The position numbers and the translations under genes were made by a program. From positions 1 through 25,212 of the IMG/VR virus record IMGVR_UViG_3300024348_000222: 25,212 nucleotides of DNA. One strand, 5' to 3'. The notes under the pieces were generated by a model. The model had not been told where the DNA came from. It was given only the letters and a program-made list of their open reading frames with translations, and did no database searches. The DNA comes from a virus. This document shows positions 8,236 through 15,417 of the stretch, piece by piece (position 1 is the stretch's first letter; every line of letters begins with the position of its first letter).

Positions 8236-8943
8236 ATGAATTTAGTTGGAATAGACTTCTCTATAAACTCACCAGCTTTTTGCTGCTTTAGGAACGGTAA
8301 ATACACTTGGGGATCTGTTACAAGATCCGATAGATCTGCCGATTCTCTATTAAAAAATACTAAAAAACCCTACTTTATTTTGGAACAAGATGATAATTTT
8401 GTTCTACAGTTTGTTGATAAGGGAAATTTACCCGATGACTATTCGGGAAGGGAGAGAGCTAAAATAGGCTACTTCCTTGAAATAGTTAACGCTCTTTGGA
8501 ACTCTATAATAGATGTGATGGGACACGAACCATTTCAAGTTGCCATGGAAGGATTAAGTTTCTCTTCCAATGGTAATGCTCTTATAGACATCTCGATGGC
8601 AACCGGACTACTGAGAGAAAGAATAATCTCGGAGGTCGGAGTGGATTCTTTCCATGTATTTTCTCCAACCACTATCAAAAAATATGCGGTGAAGGGGAAT
8701 GCAAAGAAAGATGAATTGTACCATGCTCTTTATAATTTCAAAGAGGATGAAACAAATTTGAATGATTTTGGTAAAATACTAGAAGCAAACAAAGAAGAGT
8801 GGATAACCCCAAGTAAAGTGGTTAACAAACCGATCGATGATATTGTGGATGCAACTTGGATTAATTTATATTTAAAAAAGGAATTAAAAGAAATTTATGG
8901 AATTAAAGGAAATTTTGAAACAACACTTACAGCAAGCCTCTGA
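8236..8943 (+). CDS. RuvC-like Holliday-junction nuclease (RNase H fold)
   Basis: The 235-residue protein starts VGIDFSINSPA, giving the first catalytic Asp (D7) of the RuvC/RNase H fold. The second acidic site is E105 in VAMEGLSF. The final pair is D202 and D205 in PIDDIVDATW. A basic KGNAKKDE segment at 153-160 precedes them, as in RuvC enzymes, which cut four-way DNA junctions using two metal ions. It is longer than bacterial RuvC (about 170 residues) because of an insert at about 25-85. In a T4-like phage it could resolve recombination intermediates before packaging, a job T4 gives to the unrelated gp49. Its last 47 bases overlap the start of gmhA, so both are translated from one message. 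Family assignment is good; substrate is inferred. Confidence 0.75.
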   Translation: MNLVGIDFSINSPAFCCFRNGKYTWGSVTRSDRSADSLLKNTKKPYFILEQDDNFVLQFVDKGNLPDDYSGRERAKIGYFLEIVNALWNSIIDVMGHEPFQVAMEGLSFSSNGNALIDISMATGLLRERIISEVGVDSFHVFSPTTIKKYAVKGNAKKDELYHALYNFKEDETNLNDFGKILEANKEEWITPSKVVNKPIDDIVDATWINLYLKKELKEIYGIKGNFETTLTASL

Positions 8944-9490
8944 CATTTTAAATGACTTCATCAACAACGACCAGTATCTAAGCTCGGTAGAGGAGGCAGC
9001 TCAAACAATTATCACATCATTACAGAACGGCAATAAAATAATCTCCGCGGGGAACGGTGGATCTATGTGTGATGCTATGCACTTTGCTGAGGAGCTTAGT
9101 GGGAGATACAGAAACGATAGAAAAGGCTTAGCGGCAGTTTCTATATCTGATCCATCACATATTACATGTGTGGGCAACGATTACGGATTCAAATACATTT
9201 TTTCAAGATATCTCGAAGCTCTAGGAAATCCTGGAGACGTTTTCTTTGGTATTAGCACATCTGGTAATTCTGAGAACATCATCTGTGGATGTCTGGAGGC
9301 TAGGAGAAGAAACATGAAGGTTGTTATACTTACATCCGATCGTGAAGGTGATTTACAAGTCGATTACGAAGACTTAGTGGACGTTTTCATAAAAACCCCT
9401 TCTAACAAATACGCTGACCGTATACAGGAACTACATATCAAAATAATACATTCCCTGATTGATATGATAGAGCAAAAATTGGGAATATAA
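8897..9490 (+). CDS. gmhA: Phosphoheptose isomerase (sedoheptulose 7-phosphate isomerase)
   Basis: The 197 residues match bacterial GmhA (about 192) along their full length: SAGNGGSMCDAMHFAEEL with the SIS-domain phosphate loop at about 50-56, E66 as the likely acid-base residue, CVGNDYGF, GISTSGNSENI, and YADRIQELHIKIIH with His180. GmhA converts sedoheptulose 7-phosphate to D-glycero-D-manno-heptose 7-phosphate, the first step to activated heptose for lipopolysaccharide and other glycans. No HldE, GmhB or heptosyltransferase is visible here, so the product must feed host enzymes or phage genes elsewhere. The start overlaps the RuvC-like gene by 47 bases in another frame; the ATG is supported because homology begins within the first few residues. 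It is a phage-carried metabolic gene, probably acquired from a bacterium. Confidence 0.93.
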   Translation: MELKEILKQHLQQASDILNDFINNDQYLSSVEEAAQTIITSLQNGNKIISAGNGGSMCDAMHFAEELSGRYRNDRKGLAAVSISDPSHITCVGNDYGFKYIFSRYLEALGNPGDVFFGISTSGNSENIICGCLEARRRNMKVVILTSDREGDLQVDYEDLVDVFIKTPSNKYADRIQELHIKIIHSLIDMIEQKLGI

Positions 9491-9549
9491 AATAAATTTA
9501 AAGAAACAAAAAGTAAACAAAAAGTAAAATTAAAAACAAAAACAAAAAC
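9491..9549 (+). promoter_or_regulatory. A-rich, G-poor leader of gp32 gene; possible autoregulatory site
   Basis: This 59-base gap is made mostly of A with some C and T, and only three G, ending in repeated AAAAAC units right up to the ATG; AAACAAAAAGT occurs twice. It cannot form stable hairpins and has no Shine-Dalgarno. T4 gp32 represses its own translation by binding an unstructured A/U-rich leader next to the start codon, so this could be the equivalent. That function is inferred. Confidence 0.45.
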
Positions 9550-10509
9550 ATGAGTAATTTAGACATCTTCAATTTGGACGCAGAGGCGTTCGTAACGAAA
9601 ACCGCTCAACAAGGTGGCGGAAAAGACCTTGAGTTCTACAAGCCTTATCCAGAGGACGGAAAAGACGGAGTTTACAAATCTTTAATCAGATTCGTACCTA
9701 ACCCAGTTGATCCGGCTAAATCTAAAGTTCACAAATACTATGTGTACTTAAACGATCCAGTATCTGGTGATGGATTCTCTGTAGATTGTCCTTCAACTGT
9801 TGGAAAGAAATCGATTCTAAAGGATCTTTTCTGGAAACTTAAAAATTCTCACTCTGCTGCAGACCAAGAATTAGCTAAGAAATTTTCTAGAAAAGAGGAT
9901 TTTTATTCTTTGATCCAAATTGTACAGGACAAAAACAAACCGGAATTAGAAGGTAAGGTCATGATCTTTAAATTTGGTAAGAAGCTAAATGACATGATCG
10001 AGGCTCAATTGCAACCTGAATATGGTGATCCTTGCAACCCTTACGATCTTTTCGAAGGACGTGAATTTGCAGTAAGCGTTAGAAAAGTTGGTGAGTGGAA
10101 CAACTACGATCTTTGTTCTTTCGTTGGTGAGAAAACACCAATCCGAGTTAACGGGGTTGGCATGAAGAAAAATCAGGATGATATGAAAACTGTTCTTGAT
10201 TATTTAAATGAAGGTCCTAAGAACTTAACCAGCTTTGATTACAAAGACTGGGATGATGATGTAACTGATAAAGTTATGACTGTTATCAAGAACACTGTTC
10301 CTGAGCAAAGAGTGATTAATGAGATCATGGGTGGAGTATCCACTGCTAAATCTACACCTGCTCCAGCTGCTAAGCAGACTTCTACCTCTGATTTATACAG
10401 CGAGGTTAGTCAAACTAAAGTTTCTGGTCACGTAGAAAAGCCTGAAGCTCCTGCACAATCAGCAAGCAGCTCTTCGTCTTCTCTGGAGGACTTATATAGC
10501 GATCTTTAA
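9550..10509 (+). CDS. 32: Single-stranded DNA-binding protein, T4 gp32-like
   Basis: The 319-residue protein matches the gp32 core pattern: SLIRFVPNP, then SLIQIVQDKNKPELEGKV followed by FKFGKKLNDMI, then FAVSVRKVGEWNNYDLCSF, corresponding to the T4 segments around its KVFKYRFGKK and FSNYDESKF motifs. It coats single-stranded DNA during replication and recombination and contacts primase and UvsY. The C-terminus is a Ser/Ala/Pro-rich linker ending in an acidic tip (LEDLYSDL), as in T4 gp32, where the acidic tail recruits partners; a similar SDLYSEV string occurs upstream in the linker. The zinc-binding CxxC of T4 is absent: only one Cys (DCPSTVG) remains in that region, so the protein is probably zinc-free. 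It sits between an unstructured leader and a terminator and so is likely its own strongly expressed unit. Confidence 0.85.
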   Translation: MSNLDIFNLDAEAFVTKTAQQGGGKDLEFYKPYPEDGKDGVYKSLIRFVPNPVDPAKSKVHKYYVYLNDPVSGDGFSVDCPSTVGKKSILKDLFWKLKNSHSAADQELAKKFSRKEDFYSLIQIVQDKNKPELEGKVMIFKFGKKLNDMIEAQLQPEYGDPCNPYDLFEGREFAVSVRKVGEWNNYDLCSFVGEKTPIRVNGVGMKKNQDDMKTVLDYLNEGPKNLTSFDYKDWDDDVTDKVMTVIKNTVPEQRVINEIMGGVSTAKSTPAPAAKQTSTSDLYSEVSQTKVSGHVEKPEAPAQSASSSSSSLEDLYSDL

Positions 10510-10525
10510 TAGACACAATTTAAAC

Positions 10526-10557
10526 GGGGTAGTTCCTTAGAAGAACTGCCCCTTTTT
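10526..10557 (+). terminator. Rho-independent terminator after gp32 gene
   Basis: Ten-base stem GGGGTAGTTC / GAACTGCCCC (one G-U pair), seven-base loop, followed by TTTTT. It lies 16 bases after the gp32 stop and just before the primase gene, so primase is either expressed by read-through or from a nearby promoter. Confidence 0.85.
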
Positions 10558-10563
10558 ATTACC

Positions 10564-11628
10564 ATGCAGCCAGAAAAAATAGAGGATACCCTAAGATTAA
10601 TTCTTTCCCGAGAATTTAAGGACAGCCCAGCTAAGCAAATAATATACAAAGCTGGTACTCGATTAAATTTCTCCTGTCCTTATTGTGGGGATTCCCATGA
10701 TGCTAAGAAGAAGAGAGGCAATTTTTATCTGGACACTTTGGGTTATAAGTGCTACAATGGTGGATGCGGAATATACAAGGATCTGATATCATTCTTTAAA
10801 GACTTCTCCGTTTACTCAAGATTAACAGGTGAGGAGAGGGAAGAGATTCGCAGCATACTTGACGAGGGAAAAACCAAGAGAAGAAGTGCATATGGTAAAA
10901 TTGATATCGGATACTTTTTTGAGAATGACATAAGCGATGTTCTGATAGATAGATCCAATTTTATGGAGAAGCTAAAATTACAGGAAGTATGGGGTTCTCC
11001 GATACAAAGGTACATTAGTAGAAGGAGCCAGAAGTTGGATAAGAAGTTTGCCTGGGATAATAAGAAGGAAAGATTATTTCTATTCAATCTTACACCAGAT
11101 GACAAGATAATAGGACTTCAGGTGAGAAACATGAACTCAGCGAAGGGGTCTCCGAAATACTTTACATATAAACTTAGTGGAATATACGAAAAGCTTTTGT
11201 ATGTTACGGATAAGGAATTTCTAGAGAAAGCAAGAGCGGTAGATCCTATTTCCCATGTTTTTGGGATAGGCACATTGGATTTTTCATCGGATATAACCGT
11301 ATTCGAGGGTCCTATGGATTCTTGGTTTTGGACCAATTCGATTGGATTATGTTCTCTTGAGAATAAATTTCCATTCGAAGTTGATAATGTTAGATACTGG
11401 TACGATTGGGATAAATCAGGGATAGAAAAAACAATGGATTTATTAAGCAGAGGTCAAACTGTTTTTAATTGGGGTAAATTCTTAGAAGAGAATTCCATAT
11501 CTAAAAATAGAAAATGGGATTTGAACGACCTGGTCGTTCATCTAAGAACCACTGGAAAAAAGATTAAAAGATTGGATAATTACTTTACTAACGATGTTCT
11601 CGACCTTAGATATTTTATTAACGAATAG
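10564..11628 (+). CDS. 61: DNA primase, T4 gp61-like
   Basis: The 354-residue protein has an N-terminal zinc-binding module (C38, C41, H45, C63, C68 in SCPYCGDSH and YKCYNGGCG), a middle RNA-polymerase-like region, and a TOPRIM-type metal site with E248 (VFEGPMD) and D281/D283 (YDWDKSG). Primases of this class make short RNA primers for lagging-strand synthesis, working with a hexameric helicase (gp41 in T4), which is not in this window. Length is close to T4 gp61 (342). The start lies directly downstream of the gp32 terminator, in the sequence TTTTTATTACC, with no Shine-Dalgarno. The family assignment is strong; the gp61 name is by length, domain order and phage context. Confidence 0.85.
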   Translation: MQPEKIEDTLRLILSREFKDSPAKQIIYKAGTRLNFSCPYCGDSHDAKKKRGNFYLDTLGYKCYNGGCGIYKDLISFFKDFSVYSRLTGEEREEIRSILDEGKTKRRSAYGKIDIGYFFENDISDVLIDRSNFMEKLKLQEVWGSPIQRYISRRSQKLDKKFAWDNKKERLFLFNLTPDDKIIGLQVRNMNSAKGSPKYFTYKLSGIYEKLLYVTDKEFLEKARAVDPISHVFGIGTLDFSSDITVFEGPMDSWFWTNSIGLCSLENKFPFEVDNVRYWYDWDKSGIEKTMDLLSRGQTVFNWGKFLEENSISKNRKWDLNDLVVHLRTTGKKIKRLDNYFTNDVLDLRYFINE

Positions 11629-11635
11629 AGAAAAG

Positions 11636-11875
11636 ATGGGATCTGATTTAACAGAAGAATGGGAATTTGAATTAGCTAGACAAGAAAAACCTAAGCTAAA
11701 ATTCCCTCTGAAGGTTATCGAAGCGGATCTGGATAAGGTGGAGTTAGGATTTATTGATCCTGTTATAAAAGAACCAAAAAAGAAGAAGGAAGATAAGAGA
11801 TCTCAGGAGGCTAAGGTCATAGATCTTTCCAAGAAAAAAAATCCGAACAAAAAGGATAAATCAAAATTATTTTAG
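11636..11875 (+). CDS. Small highly charged protein, unknown function
   Basis: I place the start at ATG 11636 (MGSDLTEEWEFELARQ), seven bases after the primase stop, giving 79 residues. A longer frame from 11594 would overlap the primase end by 35 bases and adds only a Leu-rich stretch that looks like a by-product of primase codons. The N-terminal half is acidic and Trp-containing; the C-terminal half is very basic (KEPKKKKEDKR, KKKNPNKKDKSK) and probably disordered or nucleic-acid-binding. The stop is directly followed by the ATG of the UvsY-like gene, so the genes are coupled. Its location among primase, UvsY and UvsW suggests a helper role in replication or recombination, but I recognise no family. 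Confidence 0.65.
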   Translation: MGSDLTEEWEFELARQEKPKLKFPLKVIEADLDKVELGFIDPVIKEPKKKKEDKRSQEAKVIDLSKKKNPNKKDKSKLF

Positions 11876-12319
11876 ATGTCAACAGAAAAAACAGATTTTA
11901 ATAAGATATTCGAGAATGAAAGATTCGAATGGAGGGAGAAAGTCCAGGCATTAGCAATTCAGATGAAGGACATTAAAACCCTAGCGAAAGCTCAGGTTGA
12001 TTTATTTAGTCAACGTCAGGTTCTTTTGGAATACAGCTATAAGTTAGCTTCGATTATATCTAAGCTCAGTGCAAGATACAGAGCGGATAAATCAAAAAAA
12101 CTTAAGGACTACTCTGAGAATAATGACGTTAGATACGGATCAAATGAAAAAACAGTTCTCATAGAAGGGGATCTTACCGAGATCACTGAGAAAATAGAAT
12201 TAGTCGAGGGGCATAGAAAATTCATAGACCAAACCATACAGACGATCGACCATATGCTTTATGGAGTGAAGAGTAGGATAGCACTGGAGGATTATTTAAG
12301 AGGATCCACAGTAAAATAA
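11876..12319 (+). CDS. uvsY: Recombination mediator, UvsY-like
   Basis: The 147-residue, largely helical protein fits T4 UvsY (137 residues) in layout: a helical N-terminal half with a YSYKLASIISKLSARY segment, a DYSENNDVRYG loop corresponding to the DYYSGRGDGDEF of T4, then KTVLIEGDLTEI, and a C-terminal GVKSRIALEDYLRG matching the IKSRGFAIKHI region of T4. UvsY loads UvsX recombinase onto gp32-coated single-stranded DNA. Adjacency to the uvsW-like helicase, as in T4, adds weight. Start directly follows the stop of the previous gene. The match is by eye and the overall similarity is low, so the name is probable rather than certain. UvsX is not in the window. Confidence 0.65.
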   Translation: MSTEKTDFNKIFENERFEWREKVQALAIQMKDIKTLAKAQVDLFSQRQVLLEYSYKLASIISKLSARYRADKSKKLKDYSENNDVRYGSNEKTVLIEGDLTEITEKIELVEGHRKFIDQTIQTIDHMLYGVKSRIALEDYLRGSTVK

Positions 12320-12330
12320 TATATAATTGC

Positions 12331-13884
12331 ATGTTAAAATTCCAAGTTTCCGAAGACCAACAATGGATGATTTTAATCGAGTCACTTGATGAGGTGGAGA
12401 AAAAACAAATAGACATCTCATTAACTAAAAAGATCCATAATTTTTATTTCCATCCTCTTGTTAAAAAGAAGATCTGGGACGGAAGTATATGCTTCATAGA
12501 AAAGAAGGGCGGATTTTGGAAAGTCCCAATTGGATTGTGGAGAGAGCTTTTACAGATTGGTGAGGAGTATAAGATAGAGATAGAGATCAACGGAATAGAA
12601 AATATAATACTGAAGGATCCAACTCTGGAGGAATTTACTGAGTGGGTCGATGAGTTTTTCAAAGATGGTATTGGAGGAGATATAAATAAAAAACCTAGAG
12701 ATTATCAGATAGAGACCGCATGGAAGCTGATCAAATACAGATACTCGGTTTCCGAGGTGGCAACATCTTCGGGTAAAACGTTAATCGCCTTTATGATATT
12801 TTCATATCTTAAATCTAAAGGTTTAATTAAGAAGTTTCTGATGATCGTTCCTAGTACTAACTTGGTCTTTCAGGGAAGCGAAGATTTCGAAGATTATGGA
12901 CTAGATAGAATAGGAACTAAGATTCAACAAATCGGAGGAGGAAGCAAATTAAGAGAGGGATGTGATCTTATTATAGGAACATTTCAATCATTGGTGAAAC
13001 AGGATGATGAATTCTTTGCTGATGTCGATGCGGTCTTTGTAGATGAGGCACATCACACAAATAGCATGTCCATAAAAAAGATCGTTGCACACTGCATGCA
13101 TTCTAAATGGAGATTTGGTCTAACCGGTACATTAACAAAAAGAGGCACTGCGGACTATTTAACAATTCAGCAATTTCTGGGTCCTCTTGTTGTAGAGATT
13201 CCACCAAGCTTCCTTTTTGATAATAACTATGCAACACCCGTTTCTATTAAGGTGGTTGTCATGGATTGGCTCGAACCGGAATACAAAGAAAAACTTGCGG
13301 AGCTTAAGTCCAACAATAGCAAAGGAGGTGACAATAAGATAGAGGGTAACGAATTTTATAATATAGAGAGAAAGCTTGTTATCGAAAGCAAGAAGAGGCT
13401 TAATTATGTTGTTGACTTCATCAATAAAACATCAAAGAATTCACTGGTTCTATTTCAATCTGTTAAGGATGAGTACGGTAAGCAAATATGGAACTCGCTC
13501 AGAGAAAAGAGCTCTGATAGGGAAGTATTTTACGTTGACGGTGACACCGACGAGGGATTAAGGGAGGAATACAAAACAAGAATGTCTACCGGAACAAACA
13601 AGATCCTGATAGCAACATATGGTACATTCGCCACCGGTATTTCGATCAACAACCTGCACAATATTTTCCTTGTCGAATCATATAAAAGTGAGGTGTTAAT
13701 CAAACAAAGTCTTGGTAGAGGGATGCGTAAGATGGACGGAAAGGAAAAGGTTAATGTGATAGATTTCGTGGATGACTTTAGTACCAAGGGATATCAAAAC
13801 TACCTAATAAAGCATAGTGAGGCAAGAATACAGATCTACAGAAAGGAATGCTTCGATTACAAGATATTTAATGTTAAACTTTAA
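12331..13884 (+). CDS. uvsW: UvsW-like superfamily 2 helicase
   Basis: The 517-residue protein (T4 UvsW about 503) has an N-terminal domain of about 115 residues, then helicase motifs in order: Walker A TSSGKT (145-150), DEAHH (238-242), LTGT (264-267) and motif VI QSLGRGMRK (459-467). UvsW unwinds branched DNA, regresses stalled forks and removes R-loops, moving phage replication from origin-dependent to recombination-dependent mode. The PRDYQIETAW segment just before Walker A is a Q-motif-like element seen in this subfamily. It follows the uvsY-like gene by 11 bases. The next gene begins after a 36-base gap with a TATATAGA element, so the recombination cluster ends here. No truncation or missing motif is visible. 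Confidence 0.88.
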   Translation: MLKFQVSEDQQWMILIESLDEVEKKQIDISLTKKIHNFYFHPLVKKKIWDGSICFIEKKGGFWKVPIGLWRELLQIGEEYKIEIEINGIENIILKDPTLEEFTEWVDEFFKDGIGGDINKKPRDYQIETAWKLIKYRYSVSEVATSSGKTLIAFMIFSYLKSKGLIKKFLMIVPSTNLVFQGSEDFEDYGLDRIGTKIQQIGGGSKLREGCDLIIGTFQSLVKQDDEFFADVDAVFVDEAHHTNSMSIKKIVAHCMHSKWRFGLTGTLTKRGTADYLTIQQFLGPLVVEIPPSFLFDNNYATPVSIKVVVMDWLEPEYKEKLAELKSNNSKGGDNKIEGNEFYNIERKLVIESKKRLNYVVDFINKTSKNSLVLFQSVKDEYGKQIWNSLREKSSDREVFYVDGDTDEGLREEYKTRMSTGTNKILIATYGTFATGISINNLHNIFLVESYKSEVLIKQSLGRGMRKMDGKEKVNVIDFVDDFSTKGYQNYLIKHSEARIQIYRKECFDYKIFNVKL

Positions 13885-13896
13885 TTTAGTTAGGGA

Positions 13897-13904
13897 TATA
13901 TAGA
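13897..13904 (+). promoter_or_regulatory. Possible late-type promoter (TATATAGA)
   Basis: TATATAGA resembles the T4 late core TATAAATA and ends 16 bases before the ATG of the gene at 13921. It is in the gap separating the helicase gene from the four-gene operon of probable virion-packaged proteins, where a late promoter would be expected. Confidence 0.35.
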
Positions 13905-13920
13905 AAAATATGTTTTTATT

Positions 13921-14466
13921 ATGAGTATTAAATCCTTTAACGATTTTATTGGCGAAAATTTGACAGAGAGCGAAGTATATGGTGCCGAAGGTAAAACCAA
14001 ATTCAGCAGATGGCTTAGAAATGTAAATAGCCGTATTAAGGATGATATGGGGGATAGCTATTATTCCAAATACTATGATGATCATAATGATCCGAATAAA
14101 TCTATGAACCGAGTGGCTAGTATAATACCGGGAGCCGTGAGATTAATTACCGGTGCAGCTGCAGCCTTATCCGATTTCTTTTTCAAAGGGGATAATAAAG
14201 AGGATTTTGCTAAACTTTCTAAGGAGGATTTAAAATCTAAAAAGAAAGAGGTTGTTGATAAATGGGACAATGATAACATAGCTTCAAAGGAGGTCACTGA
14301 GGCAGATGCTGAGAAATTTTATAAATCGGGTGTTCTGAGAGGTAAAAAATATTTTGGTAAAGAGTATGATCCAGCTAATCCTAAGAACAAGGAAGAAGAG
14401 ATGTACACAGATTATGTTAATGATGTAATGGAGAGATACCATAAAAAAATCAAAAAGAATGCATAA
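13921..14466 (+). CDS. Probable internal head protein with capsid-targeting start
   Basis: The 181-residue product begins MSIKSFNDFIGENLTES. SFNDFIGE matches position by position the T4 internal-protein leader TYQEFIAE, and both IGE and LTE (14-16) fit the T4 gp21 protease rule of hydrophobic-x-Glu. By analogy the leader directs the protein into the prohead and is then removed. The rest is Lys- and Asp-rich, with a short hydrophobic or Ala-rich segment at about 70-85 (AVRLITGAAAALSDFFF). It has no recognised enzyme motif. Its end overlaps the nucleotidyltransferase gene by eight bases, which also has a leader of this type. Internal packaging is inferred from the leader; the activity is unknown. 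A short peripheral-membrane or injection role is possible but unsupported. Confidence 0.6.
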   Translation: MSIKSFNDFIGENLTESEVYGAEGKTKFSRWLRNVNSRIKDDMGDSYYSKYYDDHNDPNKSMNRVASIIPGAVRLITGAAAALSDFFFKGDNKEDFAKLSKEDLKSKKKEVVDKWDNDNIASKEVTEADAEKFYKSGVLRGKKYFGKEYDPANPKNKEEEMYTDYVNDVMERYHKKIKKNA

Positions 14467-15394
14467 TAGTAGGATTTTAAATTTTTCCGGATTTGCTATA
14501 TTATTAGAAGGTGGTGCTGCTATTAAAACCTCAAGAAGGATCAGAGAGGACGAATTTCCAAAAACCCTCGATAATATAAAGCAGGTTCTTTTTCCTATGC
14601 TTTCCATTGATCCAACAAAGGCCAATGAGCAGTATATTATAATAGGAAGCATCGGCAAGAAGAAGAATCCTGAAGACACGTCGGGAGATCTTGATTTGGG
14701 ATATGATAGCTCATGGTTTGCTAGAGAACACAACATAACGGTTAAAGAGGTCTCAGCTTTCACATACAGTCTTCTATCCGAAAAATTAGCGGATGCTCTT
14801 GGGTTCCAACCCGAAATAGCATTTTTAAAAGGATTAAATATAGTTAGCATCGGATGGCCGGTTGAAGGCGATGTTACTAAAGGAATAGTTCAGCTAGATC
14901 TTATTCCAATCTCAAGCATGGAGTGGGCAGAATTTATTTATTATTCACCCAATTATAAAATAGGTGAAAGTAAGTACAAATCAGCACATAGAAACTGGTT
15001 ATTAGCTGCCATACTAGCCGCAAGAAGGGAAGTTATAGATAACGATGAGAATGGAGAAATAATGGATTATAACTCGCCCGTATTGATTCTTAGTGATGGT
15101 CTATTCTGGCACACTAAGTCATATAGAGGTAAATTAAAATCAAGACTAAAAAATCCAAAGAAAATTGAAGGAAGCGAAAGGTTTGTTACCAGAGATCCTC
15201 AGGAATTTATAGATTTTGCTTTGGGTAAGGGATATACACCGAATGACGTTAAGACATTGGAAGCTTTGTTAAATATCATAAAATCCCCAGATTTTGAACT
15301 AAGTCAGAATCTGCAGGAAATTAAGGATAAGTTTATAGAATATCTAACTAGAGCTAATCTAGAGATACCCACCGAAATAAATCAGATATCTTAA
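14459..15394 (+). CDS. Pol-beta-type nucleotidyltransferase, probably packaged in the head
   Basis: The 311-residue protein has the Pol-beta nucleotidyltransferase signature: G63-S64 in IIGSIGK, D77 and D79 in SGDLDLGYD, and a third acidic residue D147 in VQLDLIPI. These enzymes transfer a nucleotide from an NTP to an acceptor such as RNA 3' ends, proteins or small molecules. The first residues (RILNFSGFAILLEGG) again resemble a capsid-targeting leader: F-x-x-F followed by L-L-E before G, a good prohead-protease site at E17. If cleaved there, the mature enzyme would begin GGAAI. It overlaps the upstream gene by eight bases and is followed after 23 bases by a ligase fusion, suggesting work on the same nucleic-acid ends. 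The substrate is unknown; CCA-adding, poly(A) and toxin-type enzymes share the fold. Confidence 0.7.
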   Translation: MHNSRILNFSGFAILLEGGAAIKTSRRIREDEFPKTLDNIKQVLFPMLSIDPTKANEQYIIIGSIGKKKNPEDTSGDLDLGYDSSWFAREHNITVKEVSAFTYSLLSEKLADALGFQPEIAFLKGLNIVSIGWPVEGDVTKGIVQLDLIPISSMEWAEFIYYSPNYKIGESKYKSAHRNWLLAAILAARREVIDNDENGEIMDYNSPVLILSDGLFWHTKSYRGKLKSRLKNPKKIEGSERFVTRDPQEFIDFALGKGYTPNDVKTLEALLNIIKSPDFELSQNLQEIKDKFIEYLTRANLEIPTEINQIS

Positions 15395-15417
15395 GTATAA
15401 CAGTAAAGAATTTAAAT

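Noticed and set aside
11594-11635. Longer start for the small charged protein
   Set aside because: It would overlap primase by 35 bases and adds a Leu-rich stretch unlike the rest; ATG 11636 fits the tight gene spacing better.
12320-12327. TATATAAT before uvsW as promoter
   Set aside because: Only three bases separate it from the ATG, so transcription could not start upstream of the start codon.
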